From the NCBI GenBank assembly GCA_013399115.1, contig VXAA01002218.1, forward strand, positions 176,002 to 240,001: a stretch of DNA of 64,000 bases, in the 5' to 3' direction. Positions 49,771 to 62,149 of the stretch are shown here, piece by piece; the stretch's first letter is position 1; each line of letters begins with the position of its first letter. The position numbers were made by a program, and so were the translations under genes. The DNA is from Anseranas semipalmata. Its lineage: Eukaryota; Chordata; Aves; Anseriformes; Anseranatidae. The notes beneath the pieces were generated by a model. The model saw only the letters and a list, made by a program, of their open reading frames with translations. It did no database searches and was not told the origin of the DNA.

Positions 49771-50947
49771 AGCTTTTCAGACTGACTGGGCCACAAGATC
49801 AAAGCTTGTATGCTGGATTTAGTGCTGGGGGATGAGATCTGATTGGGAAAGAGCACAAGATAAGGGGAAACGAAAGACATTCACAGGTCAGGCAAAATCT
49901 GGAGCAAATGCTTCTAATTTATACTGGTCTTGGAGAAGCGAGATCACTGCATCTGCTCTATGCATTGCTCACCTTGGCATTTTCCCACCATTTTGAACAG
50001 TGGCAACCTTCCACACACATCCTTTTGCTGGTCCTCATTAAATCAGCATCTCACTATTCGTGGAAAGAAGGAGCAGCTTTGCTTGCATATTTTAATGAAC
50101 AAAGACTTATTTAAGCACAGTCATTACAAATGAAAGTCATGTTGATGAGCTTGCAAAGGGTCAGCACTTTCTGACTGGGAACAACTGACCTTCTGCCCAT
50201 ACCGTACTTGCTGATTTCTCCCACTGAGGAAAGCAAAGGACTATCACGCTTGCCTGCCCACACACAACAGAAATTATGTCACTGTCCCTAAACACCGATA
50301 TTTTCTTGAAGCACCTACTATTACTGACCTTAAGACCACCCCTGAATAAACAGAGGAAAAAAAAAAACCACACCATGGAAAACAATGTTAGAAACTTAAC
50401 AACAGTCCTAAATCTGTTGAACATTTACTGCTGGCCTGAATAACTCCAGATGGTCCAAAGAGAATATCACTTTTTGATCCTTTAACTTAATACTCAAAAC
50501 CACAATTAGAACCCTGAATGTCAAACTCTTAATGATTTGCTTACTCTTCAAAATTCTGGCTAACTGGCTACACACTATGACCCTTTCAACAACGAATCCA
50601 ATTCTTTCCTCAGGCTTTGTGAATCTGTACACAATTGGAGATGTCTACTGGGAAACAACTATATTTGCCATATGGTTGTCCTCCAAATAAACAAACAAAA
50701 ATAATCCAAAACAAGAATTCTCACATTCTTTTTTTCTAATTGTCACAAGGTCCTGTGAAAGCCATAAGTATGCTACTTCACAAAGAATATACCAAAATAT
50801 CCCACGTGGTGTTTTGCATTGGAGAGGATGGAACTCACCAGTTGCCAAATAAAACCCAGTAAAGGATTTTTATCTCTTGCTCTCCTTAACTATCAATGCA
50901 TACTTCTTGTTTTTTGTTTTTCAGAAGGCTAACCTGAGCCAAAATAG

Positions 50948-50974
50948 AAAAACAAAACAAAACAAAACAAAACA
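50948..50974. repeat. (AAAAC)n simple repeat
   Basis: Five AAAAC units are bounded by ordinary sequence. Confidence 0.9.
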
Positions 50975-52576
50975 CAGTTTTGCCATGGTTTGTCCAAACC
51001 ATTCATGGTCTTCCTGGGAGTCAAAGAAATTTACAGGTTGAAATCACCAAGTCTCCTCTCACATTTCAAGTCACCCCATAGCAATGCTCACCAGTCAAAA
51101 TTCAGCTTAAAGGGAATGTGGGGTCATAGAGACTTTGCAGCAGACGTGCATCAAAAAATGTGCAATAAACTGCAAAAGTACTTTGTACAACATTAATCTT
51201 CTTTAACTTCAAAGAGGCTTTACACTGGCTTTTCAAATCATGCTATGCACCACAAATGCTGCAAATTCAATTTACATTTCATACAGCAGCAGACTAAACT
51301 GATATGATTTTCAGCATATATACACACAATCAAATGGAGACATACAACTATTTGCAAATTCTACGCTGTAAGATGAAGTAGGCTTTAATTTGTCACTTTT
51401 TTCATGCATGTTTTTCCACAGCATACTGTTCTTCTATAATTAGCAACAGTGATCTGTGATAGGCAATAACCCAAAACATAAAATCACAGATTACTTTAAA
51501 TATGCTTCCAGAGCTACCCTAATTTGAAATCTAACTACAAAAAATGCAAAGACTAACACATTCTAGTGAATGCATCTTGGTTCCATAAGGAAGGCTACGA
51601 TTAGAAGGCATTTCTGCTCAAGTCAGTTGTGAGTTATGCTTAACTCAACTGCCCCCCAATCTGCTTCAGTTTTTTTTCAACCTTTCCAATAGCCTAAGAA
51701 AATATTTTCCTTCTTAACACTTCCCTCCAAATTTATACTTTTACATATTACTGGTATTACTGGATGATGGGTATCCCTCTACATAACTTTAAAACAATTT
51801 TAAGAGAATTGCTCTGTAAGAGAGAGGAGGTATACATTTAAACTAATAACGTTATAATAGTCTGACAAATTACACTTCAAAATTTTTTAATAGCCTCAGT
51901 GTTCTTTTACAAGATCCATCATCATTTCAGAGCTTTCCTATTCTTACATCCAATACACAGTTTTGATACAGCATACTCTGACATCATGCTTTTGGCAAAT
52001 TAGCTATGGGATTTTTCTCGTTGTACCTTGTTTCTACATATCTAGGCCTCAGTACTGCAGAGTTTTAAAAATATGTTTAACTTTATACACCTAGGTAACT
52101 GCACAGATCTCAAGTGTCTGTGTACTCACATTATGGATGCTTGTCTATACTAAGGACTTTAGTCTCCTCACTGAGTAATGCCTCACAAAACACAACTATA
52201 TGTATGTATTTTTAGCTTGTGGAAAACATAATTATTATAGATTAATTGTATCATTGCATAATGTCTTAACTACTATGGATTTCAATTCACTTTATAATCT
52301 ACATCAAGGATATATTATTCTGCTTTTTAGAATTAGGAGATTCACATTTCTTTTATGTATTTATTTTTCTGTTATTGGATTTTCTTTGATGTGATTTTAA
52401 GAAATATATCATCTCTCTATAGTGTTCTTGGACACTCACATCATGAGATGTACTTTTGCTCTTGGGCTCTTATAGCTACACGTTACCCTAATTTCTTCTC
52501 ATCTTCAGTTCTCTGCTTTCTTTCCTTCCAGTAATTTTGGCATCCCCTTGATCTTTCTCATGTTGGTTGCTGAAAA

Positions 52577-52654
52577 TCTCTTTCTCTTCCTCCCTCTCCT
52601 CCCACTCCCCCAGCTCCTGCTTCTATCAATGCATGTGTGTGTGTGTGTGTGTGT
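52577..52654. repeat. Pyrimidine tract followed by (TG)n microsatellite
   Basis: A nearly pure C/T stretch (52577-52611) is followed after about 20 bp by ten to eleven TG units (52634-52654). Adjacent polypyrimidine and alternating purine-pyrimidine DNA can favour unusual structures (triplex and Z-DNA). Confidence 0.85.
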
Positions 52655-53289
52655 ACTACGGCATAGGAGCATTATCTGTATCTCTAAGTACAGATATCTT
52701 AAGAAGGAAGGACTATTGTTTAAGAGATCTCAAACTGTGAGAAAAGAATTATACATATTATATTAACAGATTATTTGTGAGTTTATGTGTGCTATATCAG
52801 TAATCTGTGTACAAAAAAAAGATAGGTTAGCAAACTAGGTAATGAAAAGTACATCTCTTTCTAGCATCATTGAGGCCCTACTCTTCCTGTCTTCTATCAC
52901 AAGTAGATTCCTCAAAGACATTTTCAGAAGTGACTCTTTCTCCAGCCCTGCTTACTGGAGAAATATCTATTTCAAGCAACAAACCTGCTGAAAACTATTT
53001 TATCTGAGCTACAAAGCTTTGTTAACATTTGTCCAATGTAGTAATGATTACCAGTTTAAGAGGTGATAAGTGCATTATTGCTGCTTTAAGAAAAATAACC
53101 TTTAGCAAGCAAGCACTAGGAAGGCTAAGGAGCTGTGAAGAAGTTTCTGGCAGATATTAGCAAAAGGACATATAATGAACTAGCCATCCCATGCAATTTT
53201 AGCCAAATTATGAGTTTATGCACAAAGAAACCAACAAGTAAAATTAACTTATCCTACTAAATTTTGCTATTGTCATTGCTAGAAATTTA

Positions 53290-53560
53290 GGTTATGCTGT
53301 GGTCATTCCAGCTACCTCTCCCCACGTTGCCCCAAGTCAAGTCCATGCCCTGCTGTGGAACTGATGACGGCAGCACCCAGCTTCCGTGGACGTGCCACAG
53401 CAGCGTGTCCTGCAGCAGGATGCCTTCACAACAGGCTCAGTTCCCACAGGGTGGTTGGAAATTTGGTGACTCAGTCAAGCACTGAGGAGCAGCCCTGTGG
53501 GGACTTGCCAGAGCTCAGAAGCTGAAAGGTGGGACTTGCACAGAAGGTGATACAATCATG
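53290..53560. other. GC-richer island of unknown nature
   Basis: This segment is distinctly richer in G and C than its flanks and has several CpG dinucleotides (for example GACGGCAGC and CGTGGACGTGCC). The + strand is open from 53294 to 53485 (63 codons), without a recognised motif or convincing splice sites. It could be an old retroposed fragment or a regulatory region. I do not recognise it. Confidence 0.35.
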
Positions 53561-54264
53561 TCTGTGACTGAGCGCATCTTTACCGTGATTGATTCTTTAT
53601 AAATGAAGGCAGAGGTAGTGATCCACTTCGAAAGCAGTCACCACCTACTGTCCTTCGTCTTCTTTCCAGTCCTCAAATAATACATGCCATTCACTAGTAA
53701 GCAACTGTTACACTCCCCTGGGACCAGGGGATTAGACACATGTATAGTGGCCTCTGTGAGCTTGCAGCTGGCACTCTCACCCAATCGACCTGGGACAGAA
53801 AATATTCTGCCTGCCTTGAAATGCTCTCCACCACTCTGTTCTCAGTGGTGTTCAGAATCAAAAAAGGCATGTATTGATCCTTGCTCCTGTGAATATATGA
53901 AGAAGCCAATCAGGAAATGTTAGCAAATTCTGCAGCTTGACAATACATGCCACAAACGGGACTAAGGATCTAACATGCAGAAGACTCCAATCTCCCACAC
54001 ACCATAATCTTCATTGTGAAAATGAGATGCAATTGCCAATGTACAACAACAGGAACATCTCTTGTGCCTTGATATTCGTGTAAGAAAAAAAGAATGAAAG
54101 CCTGTGCTACCATTTCTATCAATTTATACAAAGGCTATACAAAGAGGATTCAAGTCTGCCAGTTGCTAATTGGGGTCTTCAACATACCACATTTATTTTC
54201 AAAAAGGGAAAGACAACAAAAACTGTACTTTCTATGTTTATAACTAAAATGCAAAAGCATCTGA

Positions 54265-54290
54265 CATTGGCCACAAGTCATTGGCCACAA
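54265..54290. repeat. Direct repeat CATTGGCCACAA, 14-bp period
   Basis: Two identical 12-base units lie at 54265-54276 and 54279-54290, separated by GT. Each contains TTGGCC, which resembles half of an NFI-type site. The spacing is about one and a third helical turns. Confidence 0.85.
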
Positions 54291-54329
54291 AAATAATCCA
54301 AGCGCATATGCAAGAACCATTGTAATAGT

Positions 54330-54366
54330 TATACATATATAAATGTATATACATATATATATATTT
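54330..54366. repeat. (TA)n-rich tract
   Basis: ATACATATATAAATGTATAT continues into TACATATATATATATTT. The tract is low-complexity and self-complementary. Confidence 0.85.
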
Positions 54367-57300
54367 AAACAGAACATGACTGGCTTACCACTGCAGGACA
54401 TAAAACTTAGTTTTGTGTTTACACTGTACCTTTGATTGGAACTTGGATAGAGCTACTGTTGCTAGCTGGAATAAAATGTACGCTGTAATATTGTTGACAT
54501 TTCTCATGTTGGACAGACTGTAATGTAAATATACATTTTGCTACAGCTAGAAATATGGTTTTGATAGATTCTCAGATTTTAAATTGATTGTAACTCAGAA
54601 AAGGTCTCTGCCAAAATGAGCTGATATTTCACAAGCATGTGAATGAAAAGTGGATGACAATGGATCAAATCTGAATCAGAATAACTTGACCTAGTGGTTT
54701 ATGGTATTGTGATTTCTCTCCAACCCCTCCCACAATTTTCATACAAAGGAAAATATCTCAGGCTGTACTGAGGCAGTTAGAATTAGTCATGATACCCACA
54801 TGCTAAGATTTTAAAAGACTTACAGAAAATCAACTACTCATAAACCACATTTCACATTTTTAGGTCATAACATAATTACAAGGTATACAACATTTCATAT
54901 ATTGACTGTCTTGATTTATAGAGTGAGTCAATATTACTAGATAAAGGATGGCAGAGAACAAGACACAAAGTAAACATTAAGCCACAGAGTTCACTTTTTC
55001 AACCCCAAAAGGCAAGTATTTTGAAAGTAAATATAAACTTCCATCTTATCTCCCCACAGTACGCTTGAAGTTAAGAAATGTCTTATTGCCCATAAGTGGT
55101 CCTCAGATGCCATTTTGCCTATAGAAGTCTCTCCGGTTTCGCCTACAATCCTAAGGCTCTAATCCTATTTTGTTATGCCTTGTTAGGGTATTTGGTTCCA
55201 CTGGTACAGGTTCAGTTACCTGATAAAAGTAGTACTTATAGATCTCACAGCAAGTCAATAGCTTTTAGCATGAACAGAAGAAATGCAACCCCCTCATACT
55301 TATATCGACCACCTACAAAACCGCCAAAAAGGGACACATAATTCAGTCTCATATGGCTGAACTGTGTTGCCACCTCTTCAGTTTCCTTCAATGCCTGCCT
55401 GGTTGGACTTTTTCTGCATGCCACCAGAAATTTCAAAGCAATATGCAAAGCAAAATGGAACTTGAAATAAGTATATGAAATTTTAGCTAATGTGATTCTC
55501 TTTTTCTTCGCCCCTTCCTTGAAGTCCTCTTCTTATTTCTGGATCAGTTAGCCCACAGTTCCTGGTACATCATTACAAATGGTTGGCATGGAGATTTACA
55601 GTACTTGGTATCCCACTTTGGGATCTCTTCACTGTAAAAATAAGATTTGTTCTTTGTTTGTATAGTGGCCAGACTCCTGGCCCATAGCTGGCGCTTCTAT
55701 GCACCACTTCAATACAAACAATGAATATAGTCACACTGTAAAATAAAAGTAACTTTTTAGAAAGGTAGTTAAGTCTTATTTCTACACTAGAGTTCCCCGT
55801 TAGGCAACCTGGTGACAGGATCTAGCAATGTCATTTGTTTCTTGTTCTGCTCTGCTCACTTTTAGAGATTCTGAGCTCCTCCTCATTACTCCTTGTACAA
55901 GGTAGAAAAGAACAGGAAGAGGATGGGGTGGTTTCTACAGCTATACAAGTGAATCCAGCATTAAAGAATTTAGCTTCACCCTAAGGCCGTCTGCCTTAAT
56001 CTTTGATCTTGTTTCATCTGCTTATCCAATGTCTCTTACCTGGTAATTTATGAAAATAAATACATAAATAAAAAGTATTCTACTATGGAATCAATAAAAT
56101 AAGCAACAAAAAATAAACCACAAAAAAAAGTCATGTTGCCTCACCTGCATTGTACTTCATAAAGAATGTTTACATAACTCCATCTTCAAAGTCAGACATT
56201 TGCAAAATTTAGCAGCTATCACCTACCTCTGAAATGCAAAATCACATGCAGAATCCTTTCAGCTAGCTACCATATGATCCCAAAAGCATGCCCTTGTAGT
56301 AAAGCACATCCTGGGATATTTATCAGATTCCAGCACTGGTTACTACCACTTCTTGCAAAAATAGAAAACTTTGTTTTCAGAAGGCTACATCTAAGCTTAG
56401 ATGTGCCTTTCCCTTTCCTGACAGCCACTTACAAGTCCCAAGGGACTCTGAGACAGAGCGAGCGTGGTTGTTTCCCCACTGTGCGGCAGAATGGCAGCCG
56501 TCACCGCTGGCACTTGTTCTTGGTACACATCCGTGCTGGCCCCCTGAAATCTCCTTTCTTGGCAACAAAGCACACTACCTATGTGAGAAGGTACACAAAG
56601 TAGCAGAAGTTGAGTACCACACAAATTAAGGAGATACATCTATTTAACTTTGAAAGCACATGAAAAACAGAAAACCAGGGGGGGAAAGGTCAAGTCAATG
56701 ACAGTGACTGTTGTGGGCAAAAGACATCAAAGAGAAGAGGAAAAGAAGTATAATTTTTTCCTTCTTCTGCCTCTCCTTTAAAGAAAGTTACTATATTTAT
56801 GATATTTTCTCCCAAATCTAACTTATTTGTATAATTTATATCATAGATACAAACAAAACTGAGCAACCTAAGATTATGCAAAACATTTTGTCAACCCCAC
56901 TTCTCTCCTGTCCATGCAGTTCCAGTTTTCCACTATGTACCTCAGCCCCAGTTGATATATTCCTGTTTTGGTAAAGGCAGAATAGCTGGCCTGACTAACT
57001 TTTAGAAAACAGATCAAATCTAACTCAGATTTATCTGTGTAGCTCAGCTGTGACTGTGAAAAATTTGTGCTTAGTATCATTGTCATGATTACGGCCTTTT
57101 AACAAAAATCCAGATATAATGCTACAAAGTATTTCTACTCTTATTGCAATGTGGTCTTATTATCCATTTTTTCTTATTAGGAAAACACCAAGAAAATAAT
57201 CATGGATAATTTGTCAGAAAAACTTCACCAACTAGTGATTCATAAACCACAGGAATAATACACGCACTTAACAATTAGTAAGGATGGTGCTACGAGAAAG

Positions 57301-57829
57301 ATTGCTACTAAAAACTTGTTTCATTTAAGAAAATCCAGAGGCAGATGCAACAGCCTCTTCAAAATGAAATGGTTAAAATTTCCACTAACTTTTTTTTTTT
57401 TAATTAACATTAGGCAGGCCATTTTTTATTTCTTAGCACAGAATAAATCTAAAGGTACCATTTTACTTTGTCATATATAGAGTTCTACTGTATCAGTTCA
57501 TCCTAAACTAGAATAAATCAAGCATAATTCAAGGATAAGTCTAGAAATGACTGCCACATTAGGCACTAATTACTCAATTCATAAAAATGTTATTTGTAAG
57601 TGAATTACATAGGTTTTGTGCTACTTGTTCATGCCATAGAAGGAAGCTTGTTTCAGACCAGTTCCCCAAAAGAAAATTGACACACTTGTCAGCAAAGCAC
57701 TGGGAGGATGTAACCAGGCACACAAACTAGGCATACAAAGATCTGGAAAAAAGTTATGCTATCTGCCACTGAAATGCATTCCAAACACTCTTTTTTATCT
57801 TTATTTTTTACTTAATGGGAATTTAACCC

Positions 57830-57930
57830 TACTGGCCTGCTTTCCAAAACTTGGTTTCCAAAATGTTACTGAAATCTGTGGAAGCTGCAGGTGCCTAGCA
57901 GATTTGGAAAACCAGAGCACATGTTATTCC
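57830..57930. repeat. Relic of an old amniote repeat (tentative)
   Basis: TTACTGAAATCTGTGGAAGC, TGCAGGTGCCTAGCAGATTT and GGAAAACCAG match in order a repeat I remember from turtles and crocodilians (TTGACTTCAGTGGGAGCTGC, AGGTGCTCAGCACCTCTGAA, AATCAGGCC). The upstream part (CTGGCCTGCTTTCCAAAACT) may be the inverted counterpart. The family name is not recalled. Confidence 0.45.
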
Positions 57931-58408
57931 ATCAATTCTCCTGTCCAAATTTAGGTCCCAGTCCTTCCAGTACTCCATGTCTGTAATTCAGCTAGTGTAA
58001 GTGTTGGAGCCAGGTACACAGCAGTTCTATAGACTTGTCAATTGCTCAAATGAATGCATTTCAATTTCTACTTTTTTTTTTTTCCAGTGATAAAACAACA
58101 CTGTAACACATACAGCATTCAAGGGAAGTTTCCCGCATAACTTAACTATTGCTTTTTCTATAAGTAGATATAAACATTGTTTGTTTGAACATGAAAGAAC
58201 ACATCTTTGGTTTACATAAGGAATATCTAATAAACTTGACATGCAAGTGAAATCTTTTTGTATCAAAACAGTACAAAACAGCACTGCCCACAAATAGTAA
58301 GCTGCATTTATAATGAACTTTGCTGTGCTTTGAGAAAGCAATATCTGGAGGGTATTTGTACTTAATGAGGCAGGGGACAATGGGTTAAAAGAATACAATT
58401 CCCATCCT

Positions 58409-58432
58409 GGGGGGGGGGGNNNNNNNNGGGGG
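58409..58432. other. G run with an 8-N assembly gap
   Basis: Eleven Gs, eight Ns (58420-58427) and five more Gs follow each other. The true content is unknown. A long G run here would be capable of quadruplex formation, which may be why it was not resolved. Confidence 0.95.
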
Positions 58433-60141
58433 AAGAAAAACTGTAACTGGTAGTCAAGCATATAGCTCTTTACACAGAAGTCTGAGCAAGTTCCTTCAAG
58501 CTCTATTATGTGAATTTACAAACAAAATCACTCAAAGAGATGACAAAAATACATAAAGAAATCTTGTTCCATAATCATAATATTTCTGCTACTACATCAT
58601 GAGCCTCACACAACAGCTTTGCAAAACAAAGTATATTGACTTAAACGTGCATTTATCTTCAGTGCACAAAATAGGCTCAATTTACATCTCTGAACATTTT
58701 TCAGCCTAATATGTGATTTCAGAAGGGTGGGGTGGTTTGTTTATTCCTGAGAGAGAAAACAGGGTCCTTAAAATCATATTTTATAAATATTATAGCAACT
58801 TGAACAGTTTGCATTTCACTGCAGCTAGCAGACTAAAGTCTACAGTCAACTAGAACAGTCACCCTCTCCTCCCATTCTCAGGGTTTACTTTTACACTTAA
58901 GCTTCTAAGTTTTAACAATGTCTGCAGAACTATCTGTTCACTCTGTAGGTCTTAATTTTGCTTTCTCCCACTCCTCCTCCACTCTGTCATAGTTTAACCC
59001 AATTATTTAAGTAATCTAAAACAAACACACACAGAGTGTTCCTCTCAGTGTATATTATCCCAAATACACTAGCCTAGGGGACAGAAAGCCTTTATTTATT
59101 CATTTTCTGGTGACATTACTGAAGAACTGTTTCTTCACAGCTTCCAGCAGGATGTAAACAAATGTAGTTGATGCATGATAGGGATTAGGCAGAAGGAAAG
59201 TGACAGTGTAGCAGACCAGAGCATAAATTACAGGGGTTGCAAATGCTTTGAAAATGTCCTCCTTTTGAAAGGATGGGGAGGGAGCTCCAGTATCTCAGAT
59301 ACAGCAGAAACAACTAAAAACAAAAGTCTTGGGTTTGTTTTCTGTAGCTACAAAGCAGCCAAACTACATGCCATATACATATTGCAAAAACATTTCAAAT
59401 ATATTCAAGGCAAGGTATGGTCTATCTACAGCCACTAAAACACTCCAGGGAGACAATATCTAACCTGCTTTTCATTTAGAAATACATATAGTATTTTGAA
59501 AGTCCAAACCCAAACTTTTCTAATTCAGCACATGCAGGCATATTAAGATCCTTTAACCTTACATACACCCATTTTTCATCTCACCTGGAATCTCACCTGG
59601 CATAAAAAGTTCTCAGCACCTCCAGGACTTGGGCTGTGTTCAGCCTGTCTCCTTACAGGGCTCAAGAGCTAACTTTTTGACTCCTGCTCCCATCAGGCTT
59701 CTCTACAGCTTCCCAGTGCTCTGGAGAATACTCCAAAACTAACCTAAGTTTGGCAGTAACCAGGGCATCCATTTCTTGATTTCAGGTGGAAGGAAGCACT
59801 GATACAAAATTTATAATTCTGAATTTAAAAATGTCTTGGGTCAAAGTTATATTTATTGGGCAGTTATTGCTGGTTTTCCCTTAATATTTCTATAGTAGAA
59901 TAAACAATCACTTCACCTATAGGGCATGCAACCAGAAGGAAAAGCCTTGAAAGGTTTATACACTACAAAAGCTGGTGATCCTTACACTGTCTTTCCTATG
60001 ATCAAACATAGTTTTGCACCTCTTGCTGTTCCACCGCATCCTGTTCAGACATCATAAAACAAGATAAAAGAAATGACATGCAAGATGTGCCTAATATTAG
60101 TGACAAAAATATTTTTAATTCCAAAAGAGTCATTGATTTAA

Positions 60142-60160
60142 AAATAATAATAATAATAAA
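60142..60160. repeat. Short (AAT)n microsatellite
   Basis: About five to six AAT units are followed by an A run. Confidence 0.85.
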
Positions 60161-60224
60161 AGGACTGTTTTCTTACGATTATTTTGGGGCACTGACCCCT
60201 CAAGGAAAGTGGAAAAATTAGTCA

Positions 60225-60345
60225 GGGATGCTGGCCTTAGCTCTGTTAATACCTCAGGGCATCCACTGGAAATGGAAGTGCTCTGTGCTCAGATGCCTAA
60301 GCACCCTCGGTTCCAAATGGGAGTTGAGCAAAGAAAACTGGAAGC
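60225..60345. repeat. Possible relic of an old amniote repeat (weak)
   Basis: CACTGGAAATGGAAGTGCTC, TGTGCTCAGATGCCTAAGCA and AAATGGGAGTTGAGC recall the vocabulary of old turtle/crocodilian repeats (CAATGGAAGT, GTGCTCAGCACC, AATGGGAGTTAGGC). The order is only partly consistent and the match is weaker than at 43655 or 57830. An open frame at 60228-60416 over the same stretch is not considered a gene. Confidence 0.25.
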
Positions 60346-62148
60346 TCACAAACAGGAAATGGAACAATGGAACAAAAGTTAACACAGTTTCAGAACCTGA
60401 CCATAATGTTTTCTAAGAATGGCAGGAAAAGTACATGAGCATTTACCCATACTATCTTCTGGTCACAGAAAGGAATCCCAGTAATATTTTGCTGGTAACT
60501 GGCAGAATTTAAAGCAGACTTCCAGCTGCACCACTGTGAGCAGCCTACCTGCTCTCCGGGAACTGCAGTACATAGCTGTAGATAGCCAAAGCACCGGCTG
60601 TCACCTCTGTCTGTGCCTCTTACCTGCAGCTGGATGCTTGCAGTACTATTCCAGATGTTAGAAGAAGCATCTATGTTAAATCTCTAACTTTTTGAAACTT
60701 CTCTACTTTGGAGGTGCCCAGAACCACCATTTCCCACTCCTTTTACGTGGGAATCACTAATCAGATCACTAGATGCCTACCCATTCATCTCAAAAACAAG
60801 TGAGTTTGTACCTAACACCTGTTCGAAAGAAATGGATTTTGTAAACCATTTTCTCTGCAAATTTGTGAAGGCTAATTATAATTTACATATGGAATGTCCA
60901 AGCAGAAAGCAAATTGAGATAACTTACCCATTGAATCACTTTTTTCATCCAGTTCGTGATTATCTATTTCCCTTTCATATTTACAGCAACACTGATATCC
61001 TGTGCAGTGTAATTTCTTCATTTTATAAAACAGCTGATGCACAGATATGAAAATCTCATAAATAAATGCCCCTTCTCCCTTCGAGAAAATAAAACTAACA
61101 AAATTTCAAAAGGACCTCTCTGTACTGGTGGCCCATCCACTTATTTGTGAATATCTCTGCCTTGGTCCAATTCCAAAGTCAGCAGACTGGTAGGTATAAA
61201 ACACAGATAAACTATGTTAACATTTGTAGACAAAAGCTATGTTTACAAGGTAGGCTATTTTGAAATTGTGCAGTAAGCAAAAAATGCTTTGCAAGTACTG
61301 CACCAAACTGTCCTTCGCTTTTTCCATCATCATCAGGTGTGATCTTAAGGAAAACTTTATCAAAGTAACATACCACTTTTCTGCATGCTGATTTTACAAA
61401 ACTCACTCTCTGAATGTTGTTCTACATGATGTCATCACACTGTAACTCACTTCATTTACAGTATCTGTTTCACTTCTACTCACAAGCTAATATAACTCAT
61501 TTCTTTTTTTTAACTGCACACAGGCTGCTAGACACATGTGCATAGCAAATGGAATCTGAACTTAGCTTAACAGCCTCATTTATTCCTGATGGTTTAAATT
61601 ATTTCATCACAATTAATGACACCCCCTCAGCTTCCTGTGCAGTGCTGCCAGATGTTCAGAGACCACAAAGCCACTCTCTTCTTTGACGGCTAGTGACAAG
61701 TCGTCCTCTGAAGGACGTTCCCTCAGTGCACAGGCCGGATGACACCTCCATTGCTTAACACCTCCCCACCTCCCTGGGTACCCATGGTGAGAGAAGAAGG
61801 AAGACATGAGAAACCAGCCAGTGCATTAGTAAGGACAAATTATGTGAAGCGTTCTGGACTTGAAGGGTCTCATCTCCTCCTACTGGAGTTTCAGACCTGA
61901 TTGTTTTATGAAAAGGACAGACAACAGTTTGCCTTGACCTTCAAGGTGTTAAGTTTTCTATGCTTCGTTAAAAAATAACCTATCCATCTTTAAGAGAAAA
62001 AAAAAAGAAAGAAAGAAAGAATAAAGGAAAAATTAAAATGGCAACCACGTGGGCAATAAATTCTTAGAACACTATCTCCCTATCCCATCATCTTCAAAAG
62101 CAGAATGTAGAAAAAAAAAAGATTAGAAAAGTTGCGCTTACATTCAGC

Positions 62149-62149
<1 letters not shown>
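60346..62149. other. Unique sequence, no gene seen
   Basis: A perfect donor match on the minus strand (CAG then GTAAGA) lies at 60618-60626 without a convincing acceptor. Segment 61613-61807 is GC-richer, and its minus strand is open for 64 codons after a pyrimidine-rich acceptor-like site. No product is recognised. A GAAA tract lies at 61995-62020. Confidence 0.5.
61995..62020. repeat. A run followed by (GAAA)n
   Basis: About ten As are followed by three to four GAAA units, all purine on the + strand. Confidence 0.88.

Larger units (their letters stand above)
48115..53289. other. AT-rich unique sequence with a GC-richer patch
   Basis: No gene was recognised. Segment 48240-48700 is GC-richer with open frames on both strands, without motifs I know. 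An AT tract lies at 49263-49296, a CAAAA tract at 50948-50974, and a pyrimidine tract with a TG repeat at 52577-52654. A strong donor match (AAG then GTGAGTG) at 49543-49552 has no open exon upstream. Confidence 0.5.
53561..57829. other. Unique sequence, mostly AT-rich, no gene seen
   Basis: Simple repeats are limited to an AT tract at 54330-54366 and A/T-rich patches. A direct duplication CATTGGCCACAA lies at 54265-54290. Segment 56380-56600 is GC-richer with several CpGs and open frames on both strands (plus 56274-56603, minus 56397-56639), without a recognised product. Confidence 0.5.
57931..60224. other. AT-rich unique sequence with an unresolved G run
   Basis: No gene was recognised. 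The G-run gap at 58409-58432 is listed separately. A tandem 12-bp duplication (ATCTCACCTGG plus A or C) lies at 59578-59601. A TAA-like AAT tract lies at 60142-60160. Confidence 0.55.

Noticed and set aside
60618..60626. Perfect donor match CAG|GTAAGA on the minus strand.
   Set aside because: No acceptor with a pyrimidine tract at a sensible distance. A single eight-base match is expected about twice by chance in a window of this size.
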